The translations under genes and the position numbers were made by a program. Positions 36,310 to 36,428 of a stretch of 36,428 nucleotides of DNA are shown in pieces; the stretch's first letter is position 1; the number at the start of each line of letters is the position of its first letter. The notes under the pieces are model-generated. The model was not told where the DNA came from. It saw only the letters and a list, made by a program, of their open reading frames with translations, and ran no database searches. Source of the DNA: a virus; the IMG/VR virus record IMGVR_UViG_3300017527_000099, positions 1 to 36,428 of that record; one strand, 5' to 3'.

Positions 36310-36428
36310 AATATTTCTGTTTATTGATTGTTGTATCTCTGTCTAACTTTGTTTCAAACGTTGTATCTGCATAAACCGTAACATCTGACATATAAAACTC
36401 AAAACCTTTATCTTTTAGTCGTTGCATA
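36290..36428 (-). CDS. GT2-family glycosyltransferase, 3' part (same gene as 1-539)
   Basis: The bases 36330-36428 duplicate 1-99. The minus strand continues through the join into DRDTTINKQKYYEKTKP and a TAA at 36290-36292. So this is the end of the glycosyltransferase that starts at 539, not a second gene or pseudogene. Confidence 0.85.
   Translation of the reverse strand, partial: MQRLKDKGFEFYMSDVTVYADTTFETKLDRDTTINKQKYYEKTKP
36330..36428. repeat. Direct terminal repeat, right copy
   Basis: Identical to 1-99. It should be counted once when the circle is closed. Confidence 0.95.

Overview
The window looks like the complete genome of a tailed siphophage with HK97-type head genes, read from a circular or circularly permuted molecule. 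Bases 1-99 are repeated exactly at 36330-36428, so the unique circle is about 36,329 bp, and one gene (a glycosyltransferase) runs across the join. The host is probably a member of Bacteroidota, most likely a marine or freshwater flavobacterium. The reasons are strong AT-richness, almost no Shine-Dalgarno sites, promoters of the TTG / TAnnTTTG type, short signal peptides ending in SQ or AQ, and Bacteroidota-style polysaccharide lyase and Big_2 domains. This host call is inferred from these traits, not from a database match. I see no integrase, DNA polymerase, primase, helicase, tRNA or CRISPR array. Without an integrase, and with only two small HTH proteins, there is no positive evidence for lysogeny.

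Nearly everything is on the minus strand, so the genome reads right to left. From about 15.1 kb down to 6.7 kb lies a tightly packed early block whose genes mostly overlap by a few bases: small unknown proteins, an ERF-type single-strand annealing protein, zinc-binding and DnaA-like DNA-binding proteins, a DUF6291-like protein, a cytosine-C5 methyltransferase-like protein, an HTH protein, an HNH nuclease, an unusual ABC-ATPase/GNAT fusion, and more small proteins. It ends at a terminator at about 6.7 kb. The packaging and head block follows (6.4 kb down to 0.6 kb): small and large terminase, portal, MuF-like protein, prohead protease and major capsid protein, then a terminator.

Across the circle join is a modification island: GT2 glycosyltransferase, small protein, DUF616/TOD1-like glycosyltransferase, amino-methyltransferase, second GT2-like protein. 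Next come the head-tail connectors and tail genes (34.3 kb down to 24 kb): connector proteins, tail tube protein, tail assembly chaperone pair joined by a probable -1 frameshift at a run of ten A, tape measure, a large tail protein and a second tube-like paralogue. After these come adsorption proteins (two beta-helix depolymerase-like proteins, a DIWDG-type structural protein and carbohydrate-binding modules). The block closes with a lysis region (M15 peptidase, holin- and spanin-like membrane proteins, a cupin) and a DEDD exonuclease.

Only two convincing genes are on the plus strand (15.2-15.8 kb): a small XRE-type HTH gene and an Endonuclease VII-like HNH gene. Each is followed by a related palindrome with TAAC/GTTA ends and a GCTATG inner stem. 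The resemblance to integron attC sites or to a mobile HNH cassette is the most unusual feature. A 15-bp AT-rich promoter-like motif recurs at six boundaries between structural genes and may be the late-gene regulatory signal.
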